This document shows, piece by piece, positions 31,991 to 43,609 of a DNA stretch of 64,000 nucleotides; positions within the stretch are counted from its first letter, which is position 1, and each line of letters starts with the position of its first letter. Below the pieces are notes generated by a model. That model was not told the origin of the DNA. It saw nothing but the letters and a program-made list of their open reading frames with translations, and did not search any database. Source of the stretch: Papaver somniferum (lineage: Eukaryota; Streptophyta; Magnoliopsida; Ranunculales; Papaveraceae). The position numbers and the translations under genes are program-made. The stretch is from positions 81,730,374 to 81,794,373 of the forward strand of contig NC_039368.1 in assembly GCF_003573695.1 (NCBI RefSeq), written 5' to 3'.

Positions 31991-34369
31991 AGGAGGTGTA
32001 CAATATTTTAAATCGACTAGTTTTCCACGCTCAAGGTATGTTTCAAATGACACACTACCTACTACGTACATATCTTCTCATGAAGAAACTTGATTTGCAA
32101 TTTCTGAAGATATCAAATCTTCTGCATGTCTTTCACTAATGAAGACATCAAGATGAGATATATCCTGGTTTATATTTGTGCAAACTAGGATACTTCACGC
32201 TGTTTTTCAGGCGACAACCTTTCCTCCCCCAAACGGTGGGAAGATTTTTCATCAAATTTGCAAATCTTGTAGTAGTAGTAACAACAGCAATGGAATGTAG
32301 CACGTCTCAAAAAGAAAACATGACAACGGTTCATGAGTAAAAAGTTCAAAATGCTTTATGAATGGAGTAAACAAGACCATTCAATGAATGCACAAGAAAA
32401 ACAGATATACTTACCATCAATGCCCAAAGCATCACTAGGATAATACAACATCAACAACTGACAAAAAAGAGTTTCATTTAAAATCACAGTTCCCACTCAG
32501 GTGATATGTCGAGTCATTTATGACTACTAGACCATACTTCCATCAACCTGTTTACTGACTGCGGAAACTCATTGTCAAGAGGTGGCGCTGCATAAAAAGC
32601 GACCTCAATTAGTTCTCTCATTACGCTTTTATATAAGCATCAAATTTGTAACCAATGTCAATACCAAAGTCTTAAAAGCGTACACAAGGGAGAAAACACT
32701 TCAATATGAACTGAGGTCCATGTATGCCAATCATATAAACTTTGTCAATAATTTCTTTGCAAAGGAGGATATCTATCCACAACAATTTCAGTAGCTAATC
32801 TAAACATTATCGACTACCAGATCATAATCAGCTAGTTAACGATCTTAGATCATTCTCAAGAGCATGAGGATATTTTAATCCATTGGTACCAAATTTCAGT
32901 ATGCGAATACTCTTCACCATGGGATATCAACACTACTTTTATGGGTGTGCTCCTCGTCGGGAGATATATCAACTCATAACTCAAAGAGAATATGGAAGTC
33001 ATCTGATTAGATTGGCATACCTCGTATAAGAGGTTTTCGTCTATGCTTGTAAGCATGTTTTCAGAAGAAACAATTGCTGCGATTTCATGGCATGCCTTGT
33101 AAGGGATTTTAATTTACGCCGAATCAAGCAAGCGTACTCTTGCTAAATCTAGCAACAGAGTAATCTGCAACACCTCAGGCATTTCTCAGTGTGAGAATTT
33201 AGATGAGACACAATTGGGTTTAACCAATGTCGTCGACGATTCTCCCCCTGATCCTTAGGCGGGATGTCTACAATAAACTGCAGCCCAGGAGAGGTAAATG
33301 ATCAGGTTTCCTCTCTCGTTTACTGTCCAGCTGGAATAATTTTACGAATTTACATTCCCATGTAAAATCAACAGTAAACTATAAAATAAATTTTATGAAC
33401 ATAGACATTATCTCAACATCAGTTCCAGTCCTTCCAAGACGACCGACAGAGATCAAAATCAATGAACGACATTTCAGATGCACGTATCGTGTCTGTCACA
33501 ACGATAACATATCTCTACCATCTCAATTATGGCTTATTCAAACCATTCATTATGCTATCGTGTCGTATTTTTCCACTTCTGGTGGTACGGGGTTTACCAG
33601 ATTCTCAAACCTGATAACTATTGTGTTTTCCCATATTCAGATAGGCCTAACAGAATTGTATTTTCCTTCTTTGCCAAAGATAGACTTATTTGCATAGGCA
33701 CTGCTGCAAATTTAATTCACCAAATTCATGATTTAATAGCTCAGGCGACGAGAAGACATGATATTAACTCTAGATATCATTTAAAGAAATGCAACACTCA
33801 TTATCGCTCGACTTTTGTATATCTACGAGACGCAGTTAAAATATGCATCTTTCGTTGTTGTTGTAACAACATATACAAAGTGAAAATTAAGCACTGGCTC
33901 TTTGAAGCTCGTCGACGTATTAAATAGGCGCATATTATGCATGTTGTAAAGCTAGCAGGAACACATAAGGGTGCAAAATATGCGACTCTCCTTATTGCTC
34001 GCCGTAATATTATATACGGTGCATATATCTTCTCTAGAATCAAGCCGAACTATTTACCACAAAAGTCAATGGTGAAACAAAGAAGAAAACATTCAAAATA
34101 TAATATATACAGTTCTAACATAACACCGACAAATTTCCAATTTCGTCAGTTAGGGTCGACGAAGTATTTATCAAAGTTGAAATATAAACACATTCTTTAT
34201 ATCACAAAAGAAACTGTCTCGATATCATTTTCTGGTCATTTTAAGGACCGTTGACAGAGACTAGCTAACCGTGTTAACCCGGTGTCCATTTTTCATCACA
34301 TTCAGACCTTAGACGGAATAACTTTGAATTCTACATATTATCGTAGCAAAGGAATATTATTATTATTTT
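31991..34369 (-). mobile_element. Decayed 5' internal region of the Tork-like Copia element
   Basis: By position this should hold gag, protease and integrase. I see only short open frames and no zinc knuckle or integrase motif that I could defend. An ATT microsatellite (about 34347-34368) lies next to the LTR where a primer site would be expected. Confidence 0.45.
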
Positions 34370-34542
34370 TATACTAATGAATATGAATATTAAACACAAT
34401 AAACTTGGACTAGACAAATAAAAAAAGAGAAAAATATATCTTTATTCATTCTCTAATACTCTGGCTTGTCTCTGTTCTTATTTTCTACATTTACAAAGTA
34501 CCCTGAACGGGTATATATAGTGCTGAAGTAGGAGGTGAATCA
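34370..34542 (-). mobile_element. 5' LTR of Tork-like Copia, first part
   Basis: It matches 28323-28498 almost base for base ('aatgaatatgaatattaaac' through 'gctgaagtaggaggtgaatca'). It stops at 34542 and resumes at 37143. Confidence 0.8.
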
Positions 34543-37142
34543 TCTCCCCCGCCCCCTCCTCTTTAATGAGAGCAAGATTAAACAAAAGTCTAAGATTTAA
34601 GCGACATCAGCCATTAGATCTGCTTCCTTTTAAAATCTGGACCATTAGATGAGAGAATATTCCTTACGAGATTCCCGTCACAGATAAAAATTCCTTGTGG
34701 ATCTTTTTTTTGTTACTGGACGGATATACCCCTCCATCTTTTCCTTCTTCTTTCTGGAACGCAACTCTTTCTCTTTTCAGTTCCTCACCAGCTTCATCGC
34801 GCCATCGTCACCATCATCCCGCCACTAGCAGCAACTACCATCGATGTCAATTTCTATAGAAGGTATGTAAACTCTCCGTCTGATTTGTATTCTGAAATTC
34901 TTGGGTTCGGAAGTTAAGGGGGTTTTGTTTGATTTTCTCTTCTACGGTTCTTCTTCTCCCTCAAACAGCTAAAGTTCATCCATTAATCAATGAAGGATAT
35001 GAAGATTTAAGTTGACTGTTTCAAGCAAATCATGATTAATATGAAGATTTTACCTATAAAATCTCAAACCCCTTATTCACAAATCCAATTTCTAGGGTTG
35101 CAAAATGAACATTCACAGTTACAATCTGAAGATGCAATCTTGCATATTTACTGTTGGTAAGATTTCATCTGCTACTTTTGATTTAATAGTCTTAATTCTT
35201 AATTGTGTGTTTGATCTGGATTTATCGAATTTTCCCTAAATTGACAATTAGGGGTTTAATATAATTACATTGTTAATTACTCACAGTTAGTTTGAAACCC
35301 AATTTCCCATCAAACTATTGTGTCAGTCTCTTTTTTCCCAATGGTTTGATTGGAAATCAACAACTGCATTTGCGATTATAGGTTTTCTTAATTCCTCATA
35401 TCTAAGTTAAAATTTTCAATATTTTTAAACATATCCATTTATATGAAAAAAATTTAGATTCAATTTAAGAATCAGGAAGACTCATGCTTACGTTGATGAA
35501 TCTAAAATTGTGAATGTAATCAATCTAGGTTGTTGATAATCTCTTTTGATTTCACTTCACACTATATTATTATTTCCTGTATTTGGATGGATAGCTGTAA
35601 ATCAATTTATTTGATGTTAGAATCTTCACATTAGAAGGAAAAAGATGCACAGTATCAAGGAAATATAGGAGGGAGAAAATGGGATATATGGAGGCTAATG
35701 TTGTGGAATTCTTTAACTAAATTCTATGTGTTTTAGTCCATGAAAAGAAAGGAATTAGACCAACGAATGAGGCGAAACGTTATAGAAGCAGGCATGTCAA
35801 TTCAACTAATCTGTTGTATGGAGGAAGCCATGTTGTTTCCTTTTCATATATTTATGCATCGATTTTAGTGTCTCATCTGTTCTGTTGAAAATGACACTTC
35901 ACGGATTGATATGTTTTGCATGCAGAGTGAGTGAATTGGCTGTGATTCTTTCCCCAATTTGCTTTTCATCTTGCAATATTACTTCTTTATACTCAATAAT
36001 TGAAAATAACAATCTTATTTCTGTTTTCTAAAGTCACTTTTGAATTGAACTGTTTATTCTTCGGTATATACTACAAGGTTTTAATTCAATATGTACTCGC
36101 ACCAAGAAATTCTCGATTGTGGGATTATGCCATATAAGGCTCAGGATGCAGAGCAGCTTTCGAATATGGGGAGTTGGTTGGAGTAAGCAATTTAGCTCCA
36201 TCAGGTGGAAACAGAAAGCAACAAATATGATGCACTTCAGTTCTTCTCTTCACTACGACTTTGTTAATGCATTTTCGGACTTGGGACAGTAAGTATTTCC
36301 TTGTACGATTATTAAGTTTTACTAATGGACTGATATGGATCCATACAGAGATATAATAATATAGTAACATGTAATAGGAAGACCATCTCAGTAAAAACTC
36401 ATCAGTTCTGATGGTATGCATCTTATAAAGGCAAATTTCTTGAACTTGGAGAAATCTCTAAGAGCCTATGTCGGTTAGTGAACCAAAACTAAATAAATCG
36501 CGAGAATATGTTCTGGAATAATGGAGACAACTATGTATGTGGTAGTACTCTTCAGCAATCGAGATCTCATTGCAACCTTTTCTTTTCTTCAGCCAGTTAA
36601 TATGGGAGATGATCTGGGTGATCGATACTGCTTGAGTTGTGATGGCGAAAACAATTTTCAGGCTGGCAGCGGGTGGTGTTGGATTCTCCAAGTCCAATCC
36701 AGCACTTCACTTCCATGATGGTACTAATTCAATCTTCACAGCGAAAAACTTTTGGCAACTTCCAGCAATGATTTTGATGCAGATCAAATGATGTTCAAGA
36801 TTTTATGGTTGACACAATGTCAAGAAGTAGCTGCGTCATAATAGTAGTTCGTGTGATAGATTAATATTGTTTATAAATGCAAGTTATTGCAAAATATCAG
36901 TTTCTTCAGAAACCAGGAGACCTAGCTTTTATTCCCATTTTTCTTGCAACAACAAAATATTTCCCTGCATGCAGTATGCAACACTAATTTTGTTTGGGCA
37001 ATTAAAGTAATGGAATGTTATATACTTGAATCAATAGAATTTTAAGTAGCTCAAGGAGTAGAAAGTAATTTATGAAAACGGAAGATAAGTTTCAAAAGAA
37101 ATCTATGGTTTTACGACGCGCAATGCACGTGCACTCCACTTG
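34543..37142. mobile_element. Helitron-like insertion with gene-like fragment
   Basis: The insert of 2600 bases splits the Copia LTR between A (34542) and T (37143) with no target duplication. It begins TCTCCCCCGCC and ends ACTCCACTTG, with the palindrome TGCACGTGCA at 37124-37133, six bases before the terminal CTTG. A TC start, a short palindrome near the 3' end, an A^T target and no duplication are Helitron traits, although the usual end is CTRR, so one base differs here. Inside, 34740-34870 looks like a 5' UTR with a start codon and splice donor (ATGTCAATTTCTATAGAAG then gtatgtaa), suggesting a captured gene piece. No Rep/helicase is present. Confidence 0.6.
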
Positions 37143-37263
37143 TCCTGTTAAAGGATTAACAGTATCAGTTTAAGTGACACGTTTTTATTTTGGTGTCACA
37201 TATATATAGGTTCAGGTGGGACCTATAGAATGTGGGCATCCAAACACCTGTCCATTTATAACA
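37143..37263 (-). mobile_element. 5' LTR of Tork-like Copia, second part
   Basis: It matches 28499-28615 ('aaggattaaca' to 'caaacacctgtccatttata' and 'aca') and completes the LTR interrupted at 34542. Confidence 0.8.
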
Positions 37264-37267
37264 GGTA

Positions 37268-37625
37268 TATTATTTATATCTTTTTGGTAACAAGAACTTT
37301 ATTAAAGAAAGATACAAGGACCTCACAAAACGAGAGAAGGTCCTCCCCAGTCCCCACTACATCGTCATTCAGAATAGGCTGCAAAAAGCTAGGTGGGTTT
37401 GAAACCCATATCTGATTAACACCAGGGATAAACTGCATTTTTAGCCAGTGTATCTGCAACAAAATTAGTTTCTTGAAAAGATACATGAACAAAAAAGGAG
37501 GCCAAAACATTGATATCCCTTAATAGATTAACAAAAAACCATGGTGTCGGACACTTACCAGTTACAAGATTAACTATATACTTAGAGTCGCTAACAACCT
37601 CTAACTTATTGATGCCTAGATAATG
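37268..37625 (-). pseudogene. LINE RNase H-domain fragment
   Basis: Minus-strand reading gives LEVVSDSKYIVNLVTGKCP, then FVHVSFQETNFVADTLAK. This is the RVT_3-type RNase H fold found at the C-terminus of plant L1-like elements (a DSKxxV motif and a late hV.REtNfvADaLA motif). Stops follow. No RT or poly-A tail can be tied to it. It lies in the right arm of the hAT-like element. Confidence 0.7.
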
Positions 37626-37892
37626 TAGATAATGTCGTTAGGTAATGTACATAATGATAATGTAGCGGTATATTATTAGTTGGATATGTTATGTAGATAA
37701 TGTCGTTAGGTAATGTACATAATGATATACATAATTAGTTAAATATGGTATGAACATAATGCTTTTTTTTTTGTCGAATAATAACACAGAAAGTAGCTCT
37801 GTTCAGTGGTTACTTACTCTGCCTAGTATATTCGCGACTAAGAGTTCAAACAAACCCTACTGTCTACTTTAGTTAGTTTTATTTTACCTCAA

Positions 37893-38110
37893 CCCACACA
37901 GGACAAGGCAGGCCGGCCTGAACAGGCCCAATACAGGCTCAGGCTTAGGCTTAAGCAGGCCAGGACGAACAGGCTACTAGGACGAAAATTACAGCCCATC
38001 CTGAGCCTGTTAGTAGCCCGGGCCTGGTTCAGGCCTGTTTAAGTACGGGCCTGGCCAGGCTTTAGCCTACTTATACAGGCTGGGCCAGACCTGGCTCATG
38101 ATGGCGTGGC
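37893..38110. repeat. Right subterminal repeats of hAT-like element
   Basis: GGCC- and CAGGCC-rich text with many 'ggcctg' and 'caggct' words; it is the counterpart of 27060-27410 at the other end. Confidence 0.7.
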
Positions 38111-38126
38111 CTCTTTGACACCTCTA

Positions 38127-38134
38127 TCCGGTGG
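38127..38134. repeat. 8-base target duplication of hAT-like element, right copy
   Basis: TCCGGTGG, against TTCGGTGG at 27039-27046. Confidence 0.7.
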
Positions 38135-38225
38135 ACCCCATCTTACATTGATATAAACGAAGCGAGAGGGAAATCGTGTGAAGAAGAAAAAGCTGATAGT
38201 AGGTAGATTTTCATAGAAAATGCTA
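38135..38225 (+). repeat. Direct repeat, first copy
   Basis: The text 'cttacattgatataaacgaa' and 'gcgagagggaaat' recurs at about 38448-38535 with small changes. Confidence 0.75.
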
Positions 38226-38447
38226 GAAAAACCCTACATTCATACACTAAAAAAAATACTTAAACTACGTGTTATTAAGGTATTAGTCGTTCGGTCGGAA
38301 TCCATCGCTAGCCTTAAGGGTTCACCATTTAAGATGTGGGGTTTAGATCTCTCCACAGAGGGGTGTCAAAACTTGGTGTAGAAATACGGGGTCTCCCTAG
38401 CATTTTCTGATTTTGACATAAAGCATAACGAACCAATAAGTTCTGGA

Positions 38448-38535
38448 CACCACCTTACATTGATATAAAAGAAGCGAGAGAGAAATGGTTTGAAGAATAA
38501 AAAACTGACATTAGATGGATTTTGGCATAGTTTTC
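38448..38535 (+). repeat. Direct repeat, second copy
   Basis: The text 'cttacattgatataaaagaa' and 'gcgagagagaaat' matches 38143-38225, about 310 bases away. It has no other recognisable content. Confidence 0.75.
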
Positions 38536-39559
38536 TGTACTTTAAGCGACTTAAGGTTTTGGGATAAAAGTGAATTAAGAGAATGAGTATCATATTAAAG
38601 AAGTTATATTGTAATACCTTTTTCAGATTTATGCTCGGGGTAAAATACTACAATATAATGATTTTGAGGAAGTGTAATATAACCTCAATACACAATATTT
38701 TCCGAAATTGTGCTCCAGCGAAAAAGTAAAAACTTTGAAAATAAGAAGGTACCAAGTACACCGCCAATTTATTCAGTGGGAAATCTGAATGGACAAAACT
38801 CAATACAATTGCAAGTAGGTTTAAGTCAAAGACCCTTGAAGAATATGTATGAAGAGGTTTTCTCCTTCTCTTCCACAATCAGCATGTCTAGACACAAAAT
38901 CCATGAACCTGATTGTGTAGAAGGGTTCTTGGACGATCTCACAAATCAATACCCAAGATCAACCTTGTCGTATCCAAATAAAAAGGTTTAATAAGTATGA
39001 AATTTTTGATCTATCTTTTAAGATACGAATTCAAAAAGAATGAGTCTTGTTTTTTTATCTCAATTAATAGGGACTTAAAGTATCGAGATTGATTAGGTAT
39101 GATTTGTGCTATTCCTATTATTATAAAGATATAGTAATATAACGCGAAAAAGGAAAAACTCAAGATACCAGAAATTTTGTTTGACGAGGAAAAATGCACC
39201 TGCAGCAAAACCTAGGGAGTTCTTATAACCATCTTGTAGAGACTTGAAAGAAAAACCCAACGCAAAAAAAAAAATGAGGTCATTTCGTGGTCGTATGAAG
39301 AAATTATGAGCTAAATAGTGAAGAAAATTGAAGTTCCCAGAATCGGTGAATGTGGGAATGATGTTGGCCGATCTTGGATGTATATTTATCCCAAAAAAGT
39401 TTAATTTTGAGTTTTTTACAATCGGCACTTATGGAGGGCTATGTTAGCATATTCGAGTCGATATTATACACGGAAAACTCTTAATTTTATGGTTTAGAAA
39501 CGGTAGATGTGGTGTTTTATATCAACTGACTTTAACAAGATATGGTGGTGAGTATGAGC
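38536..39559. other. No recognisable gene
   Basis: Short open frames (for example 38710-38991 on the plus strand, 93 codons) show no domain that I recognise. This is AT-rich, probably repeat-derived DNA. Confidence 0.4.
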
Positions 39560-40870
39560 TGATGAGCACGAAAGTGCGAAGCATTTTCACCCGTAAATAC
39601 ATTAGCCGGGACTCATTTTATCACTAATAAACTTGTTTATAGGTGTTTTTATGAAACAAGCTCTTATGGAGAAAGTTGCTCGAAAAGTGGTTTTTGTACC
39701 CCGGAGGACACATGTTATTCGGAATCTCAGTTTTGGATAAAGGGTACCCAATTACTAAGGGGCATCCTAATTGCTATTCGCACTCCCGGATTGGATAAGG
39801 GGAGGAGCGGTGATTGCCTTTGATTTGTAAAAGGAAGGATATATTCTCAGTTTGAAGAAAATAGAGGTGAAGATATTATTTGTGTTATTACATGCTGATT
39901 TGGAGAAGATTTGTCGTGGGAGTATATTCTACATTGACTGGAGGAGTTATATGGAAGGAAATGGAAAGAAGATATTCTGTTTTGATTTGTTATTATCCTG
40001 AAGATAGTTCAACAGCTCATATACACGTAACAGAAAAGGGAAGGAGAATAAAATCTCCATGATTTGGAAGAGAAGTTAAAAGAAGATATTTTCGGGTTTA
40101 AGTGATTTGATTCTCTGAGTTATAATAGGAAGTTACGTAGGATATTCTTTTAATATTTGTGGCTGTTTAATGGGGTTTTTTTGGATGAATCAAACAACTT
40201 AGAATCGCGTGATAATAATGGAAAATATTCCCGTGGAGAATAATGGAGTAAAGAGAGAATATTTACGCATTGAACAAGAGATATTGGGTGCTGCTGAGAC
40301 TATATAATGAGTTTACTGGAGTCATAGATGGGCATCGAGAGTTGGGAGAGTTTGTAACGCATGTTTAGCGGTTTATGTTATTTTTCTCCTTTTCTTCATT
40401 GTAAACACCATTTGAGATATATAAAAAATATTTTGAGAGTGTCTACATCATGAGTGGCTAAACCCCAATACTGGAACGACGGAGGAAACCAAAATTCGTC
40501 ATGTGGTAAATTCATTTAATTATTTATATGACTATTTGCATTAAATTAAAATTAGAAAAATATTTTTCTTAATTAATTGTCATTTCATTTGATGGTTTAT
40601 GCTAAGGATTAATTCTTATGATATGCCATGCTTAAGATTTACAATTAATATTTTAAGAATCTACCTTAGGCAAAGAAATAGAGTCAAAATTCTTATTGAA
40701 TGAGCTATAATGGTTTAGAATAAATAGGTGAATCGCATGAATTTGAATATTTGGTGGAATCCTAGTCCCAGTAACTCTCGCTTTTGTTTATATTTATTAT
40801 TTTCATTAAATCTTTAAAATTAATCTTCGCAAGTCTTAGAGTTCGAATCTTTATTACTACAATACTTCAA
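39560..40870 (+). mobile_element. LTR-like repeat, plus-strand copy
   Basis: It starts near TGATGAGCACGAAAGTGCG and is homologous to the minus-strand block 30363-31480 over most of its length. The homology includes a cluster of shared words near the 3' end (tcctagtcccagtaactctc at about 40760). It abuts a decayed SIRE-like gag at about 40880. It is likely an LTR, but its element is not identified. Confidence 0.5.
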
Positions 40871-40883
40871 AAATCACATCATG

Positions 40884-41610
40884 AGCCAGTCGAGATTCTT
40901 GCTGCAAAACAAAATTTTGACGGATTTAATGCTATCATCCATACCATTACCCCAGATATTCAGCACCATGTGACTACGTGCACTCGGTCTAAAGATGCGT
41001 GGGATATCTTAGAAACCGTATATGAAGGGAATACCTTAGTATGGAAGCAAGGCTTCAAAACATAAATTCTGATTGGGAAAACCTTAGTATGGAAGATGAA
41101 GATTCATTTGATGAGTTTAATCACAAATTGTCTGAAATTGTTAATGCATCTTTTGCATTGGGTAAGACTATTCCTGAAAATGACATTGTGATGAAAATTC
41201 TAAGATCATTGCCATCTAGATACGATTCTAAGAAACATGCCATCGTTGAAGGAAATAACCTTGATACGCTTTCCAAAGATACTCTTGTTGGAAAGTTAAA
41301 AATACTTGATCTTGATCAGAACACAGTCAGAACATCTGCGTTCAATGTTGTGACCAACACAAGCGAATCTTCTAACTTTTCTTGGGTTGATGAATGTTGT
41401 TCCAATCATGTTGATTTTGATAAATCACTGATTACACAAAAGATCAAGGATATTGTGAAAAGGAGAAAAAGATGTGAGAAAGGTCTCTCTCTGGTTAATG
41501 CTTCAGATGATTCAATACAAGAAAAATATCTCAGGTTGTCAATATCTTGCATAATTCCAATGTGTGCAATGAATTTTCAGCTCTCGCAGCAGAAACTTAT
41601 CTCTACTTAA
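40884..41610 (+). pseudogene. Gag remnant of SIRE-like Copia copy A
   Basis: The frame reads EILAAKQNFDGFNAIIHTIT, then RSKDAWDILETVYEG, and in the next frame SLPSRYDSKKHAIVEG. This is the Copia Gag (UBN2-type) core and is very close to copy B at 46716-47728. A frameshift lies near 41040, the N-terminal part is absent, and the frame ends at 41610 before a knuckle. Further on (42005-42060) a knuckle-like string FCGNANHVQNKC survives, with Ser at the first Cys position. Confidence 0.8.
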
Positions 41611-42472
41611 ATTCTAATTCAGAGTTTTAGTCTGACACTGAGATTTTTGAATTCTTGGATAAGTGTGAAGAAATTCACCAAGAAAATCTCCAACTAAAGG
41701 CGTCGTTGGAGAAACTTGAATCATTACTTTAGGTGAAAAATCTTGAGAGAGATTGTCTTAATGATGAATTCACCAGGACCCTGTCTAGGAAGTAAAAAGA
41801 GATTAATACTCTTAAGTGTGACCGGAAAAGGTTGTCTGGAAGTTCTGACAAAATCTCAGCAATGTTATTTAGTCAGAAGTCTTTTGGAAACACAAATAGT
41901 TTAGGGTTCAAAAGCAAAACTATGTGCACAAACAACTCTTTTGTTCCAGCCGGTTTTAGAATAATTGATGATGGTTGTGATAAATAGGAGGCAAGTAAGC
42001 AAGACTATAAATCTTCCTTGATTTATTCGTTTTGCGGAAATGCAAATCATGTCCAGAATAAGTGTCGGAAATTCAAGAGGAACAACAAAAGGATTTCCAA
42101 ACTTCAAAATGATATGCAAAGAATGAATCTGGCCTTGGGTAATCAACATGGTACTCCTTAAGATAAGAAGAAATCTAAAAGAACAATATTCAGACGAGGT
42201 AAGAAGTTTGTTTATACAACAAACCTTGATAAGTCACTATGTGATAAAAGATGTGAGCATTTGGCTCACTTCTTCACTATCTAATACTAGTGACATCTGC
42301 ATCCTCATCTTTAACTTGAGAAAATGAGGATTGCATCAAGGTTGCTCAAGTTTTGTATAATTGTTAATTTCTTATTTTTTTATGTTAAGAAAATATCTTC
42401 TTAGTTAAAATAGATAATGGATCATGAACCGTAAAAGACTTTTTCAAAGTTATTCTAAGGTTTGGATGTCAA

Positions 42473-42790
42473 TTGGTATATTTATATTCATTTGTGATCA
42501 AAATGCCCGTCACTTCTCTTATCTTTGAAAGATACAGTTTCATGGCTCCTGTAACTAGAGGTACCACAAAAAGGGATGCAATTGAAGCAGCTAATGTGTA
42601 TCTTTGTGAAGGAATCATTTCCTCAAGGAATAAGAAGGAGAGATCTACAAATGATGAAGAAGGTTCTTCCTCTAACTTCCTCTTATCTGTTTGTCATTTT
42701 GATAATAACTTTAGAGGTATGGTTAAGGATTTCATCAACAAAAGAAATCATTTAAAATATCAAGTCATTATATCTTTAGAAAAGATATGA
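42473..42790 (+). pseudogene. Short ORF in SIRE-like copy A
   Basis: From the internal Met at about 42543 it reads MAPVTRGTTKRDAIEAANVY and is rich in charged residues. A continuation in another frame (ERMLSLTKNTLCGLKRELSE) runs into the stem-loop at 42881. It occupies the place of the second ORF of copy B (48596-48961) but is not clearly similar to it. Function unknown. Confidence 0.4.
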
Positions 42791-42880
42791 ACGTATGTTG
42801 TCTCTAACAAAGAACACCTTGTGTGGACTAAAAAGAGAACTTAGTGAGTTAAATGATATTTCTGAAGATTTAGAGGAATT

Positions 42881-42909
42881 GAACGATCCCATTATCAATG
42901 GGATCGTTC
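42881..42909. repeat. 13-base perfect inverted repeat, 3-base loop
   Basis: GAACGATCCCATT and AATGGGATCGTTC are separated by ATC. The arms are perfect and the loop is minimal. No T-run follows, so this is not a bacterial-type terminator. Confidence 0.95.
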
Positions 42910-43609
42910 AATAATGAGAAGGAATTCTCTGTAGATACTCTGAGAAAGCTCTACGATATCTAGGAAACTTTTTATGAGAATTTATTCTTGTGTTTTAAGA
43001 AGGATAACCAGGGTTTGGAATAGCAATTATTGTGAGTACACATAGCTATTACCGACGATTTTCATCTTCCAATGTTTTTAGATTTATTTATTTAAATTCT
43101 AAAGTTTATTTGGAAGATGATTTTGCAGTATTAATCTTTATTGATTTATATATATTGCAAAAATTACTGTGGGATATGTGTGTTTACGTCCGTGAACTAT
43201 GATTGTCCCATATACGTCAAAAGTTAACCATATTGTGTCATTACGCAAACATTGATGGAAGATAGGATGAACTTTTGATCGCAAAGATTAACTCAATTAT
43301 ATGTATATATGCAAATATTAATGAAAAATAGAATGAATCTTTGAATATTCCACAGTATTGATCTTTCCCTGATTCACTTCTATGTGAAAGCACTCTGTGG
43401 CTTCGTAAGTTCTCTTATGTTGAGCATTTACGATTAAATTAATCATGGGTTTTCTTGTGGTTAATTTCTGGATACAAATTCATGTTTCATGTGATTTTTT
43501 AATGTCCAAAGAAATCCTTCTTTTCTTGTAAAAGTAAGGTCGCTCTGGTTGTTCTTTCGGGAATGACATTTTATGGGGGAGAGTTCTTAAGTGTAGTTGA
43601 GCATTAGAC

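Larger units (their letters stand above)
28323..37263 (-). mobile_element. Antisense Tork-like Copia element, decayed, with insertions
   Basis: The 5' LTR is on the right (34370-34542 plus 37143-37263, split by a Helitron-like insert) and the 3' LTR is on the left. Internal DNA on the minus strand carries recognisable reverse transcriptase pieces with stops and frameshifts. An LTR-like block (about 30363-31480) interrupts the RT. The region next to the purine tract (28660-29230) has the repeated 'tggttttaatgag/gttttcct/gtactctttttcct' text typical of the 3' end of Tork-like elements. No tRNA-Met primer site is seen beside the 5' LTR; an ATT microsatellite lies there instead. It cannot be autonomous. 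Confidence 0.75.
27047..38126. mobile_element. hAT-like DNA element carrying nested insertions
   Basis: The left end is CAGAGGTGTCAAACAAGCGG, and the right end read on the minus strand is TAGAGGTGTCAAAGAGGCC. They are flanked by an 8-base duplication with one mismatch. Both ends carry GGCC/CCTGG-rich subterminal repeats. Ends of the type 'agaggtgtcaaa' with GGCC-rich subterminal DNA and 8-base duplications are usual for plant hAT elements. After removing the Copia element at 28323-37263, only about 2.1 kb of the host element remains, without a transposase, so it was probably non-autonomous. Orientation cannot be set. Confidence 0.7.
41611..43600 (+). mobile_element. Internal region of SIRE-like copy A after gag
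   Basis: This holds a knuckle remnant (42005-42060), a short open frame (42473-42790) and a tail matching copy B, for example 'gggaatgacatt' and 'tgggggagagttctt' (43560-43587, against 50005-50030). No protease, integrase, RT or RNase H was recognised. The missing pol is shared with copy B. Confidence 0.6.

Noticed and set aside
28323..37263. A target-site duplication for the Tork-like Copia element
   Set aside because: The flanks (..ggaaac or ..actaa on the left, ggtat on the right) do not match, and a local direct repeat blurs the left edge.
42881..42909. Hairpin considered as a Rho-independent terminator
   Set aside because: The context is eukaryotic, and no T-run follows the stem.
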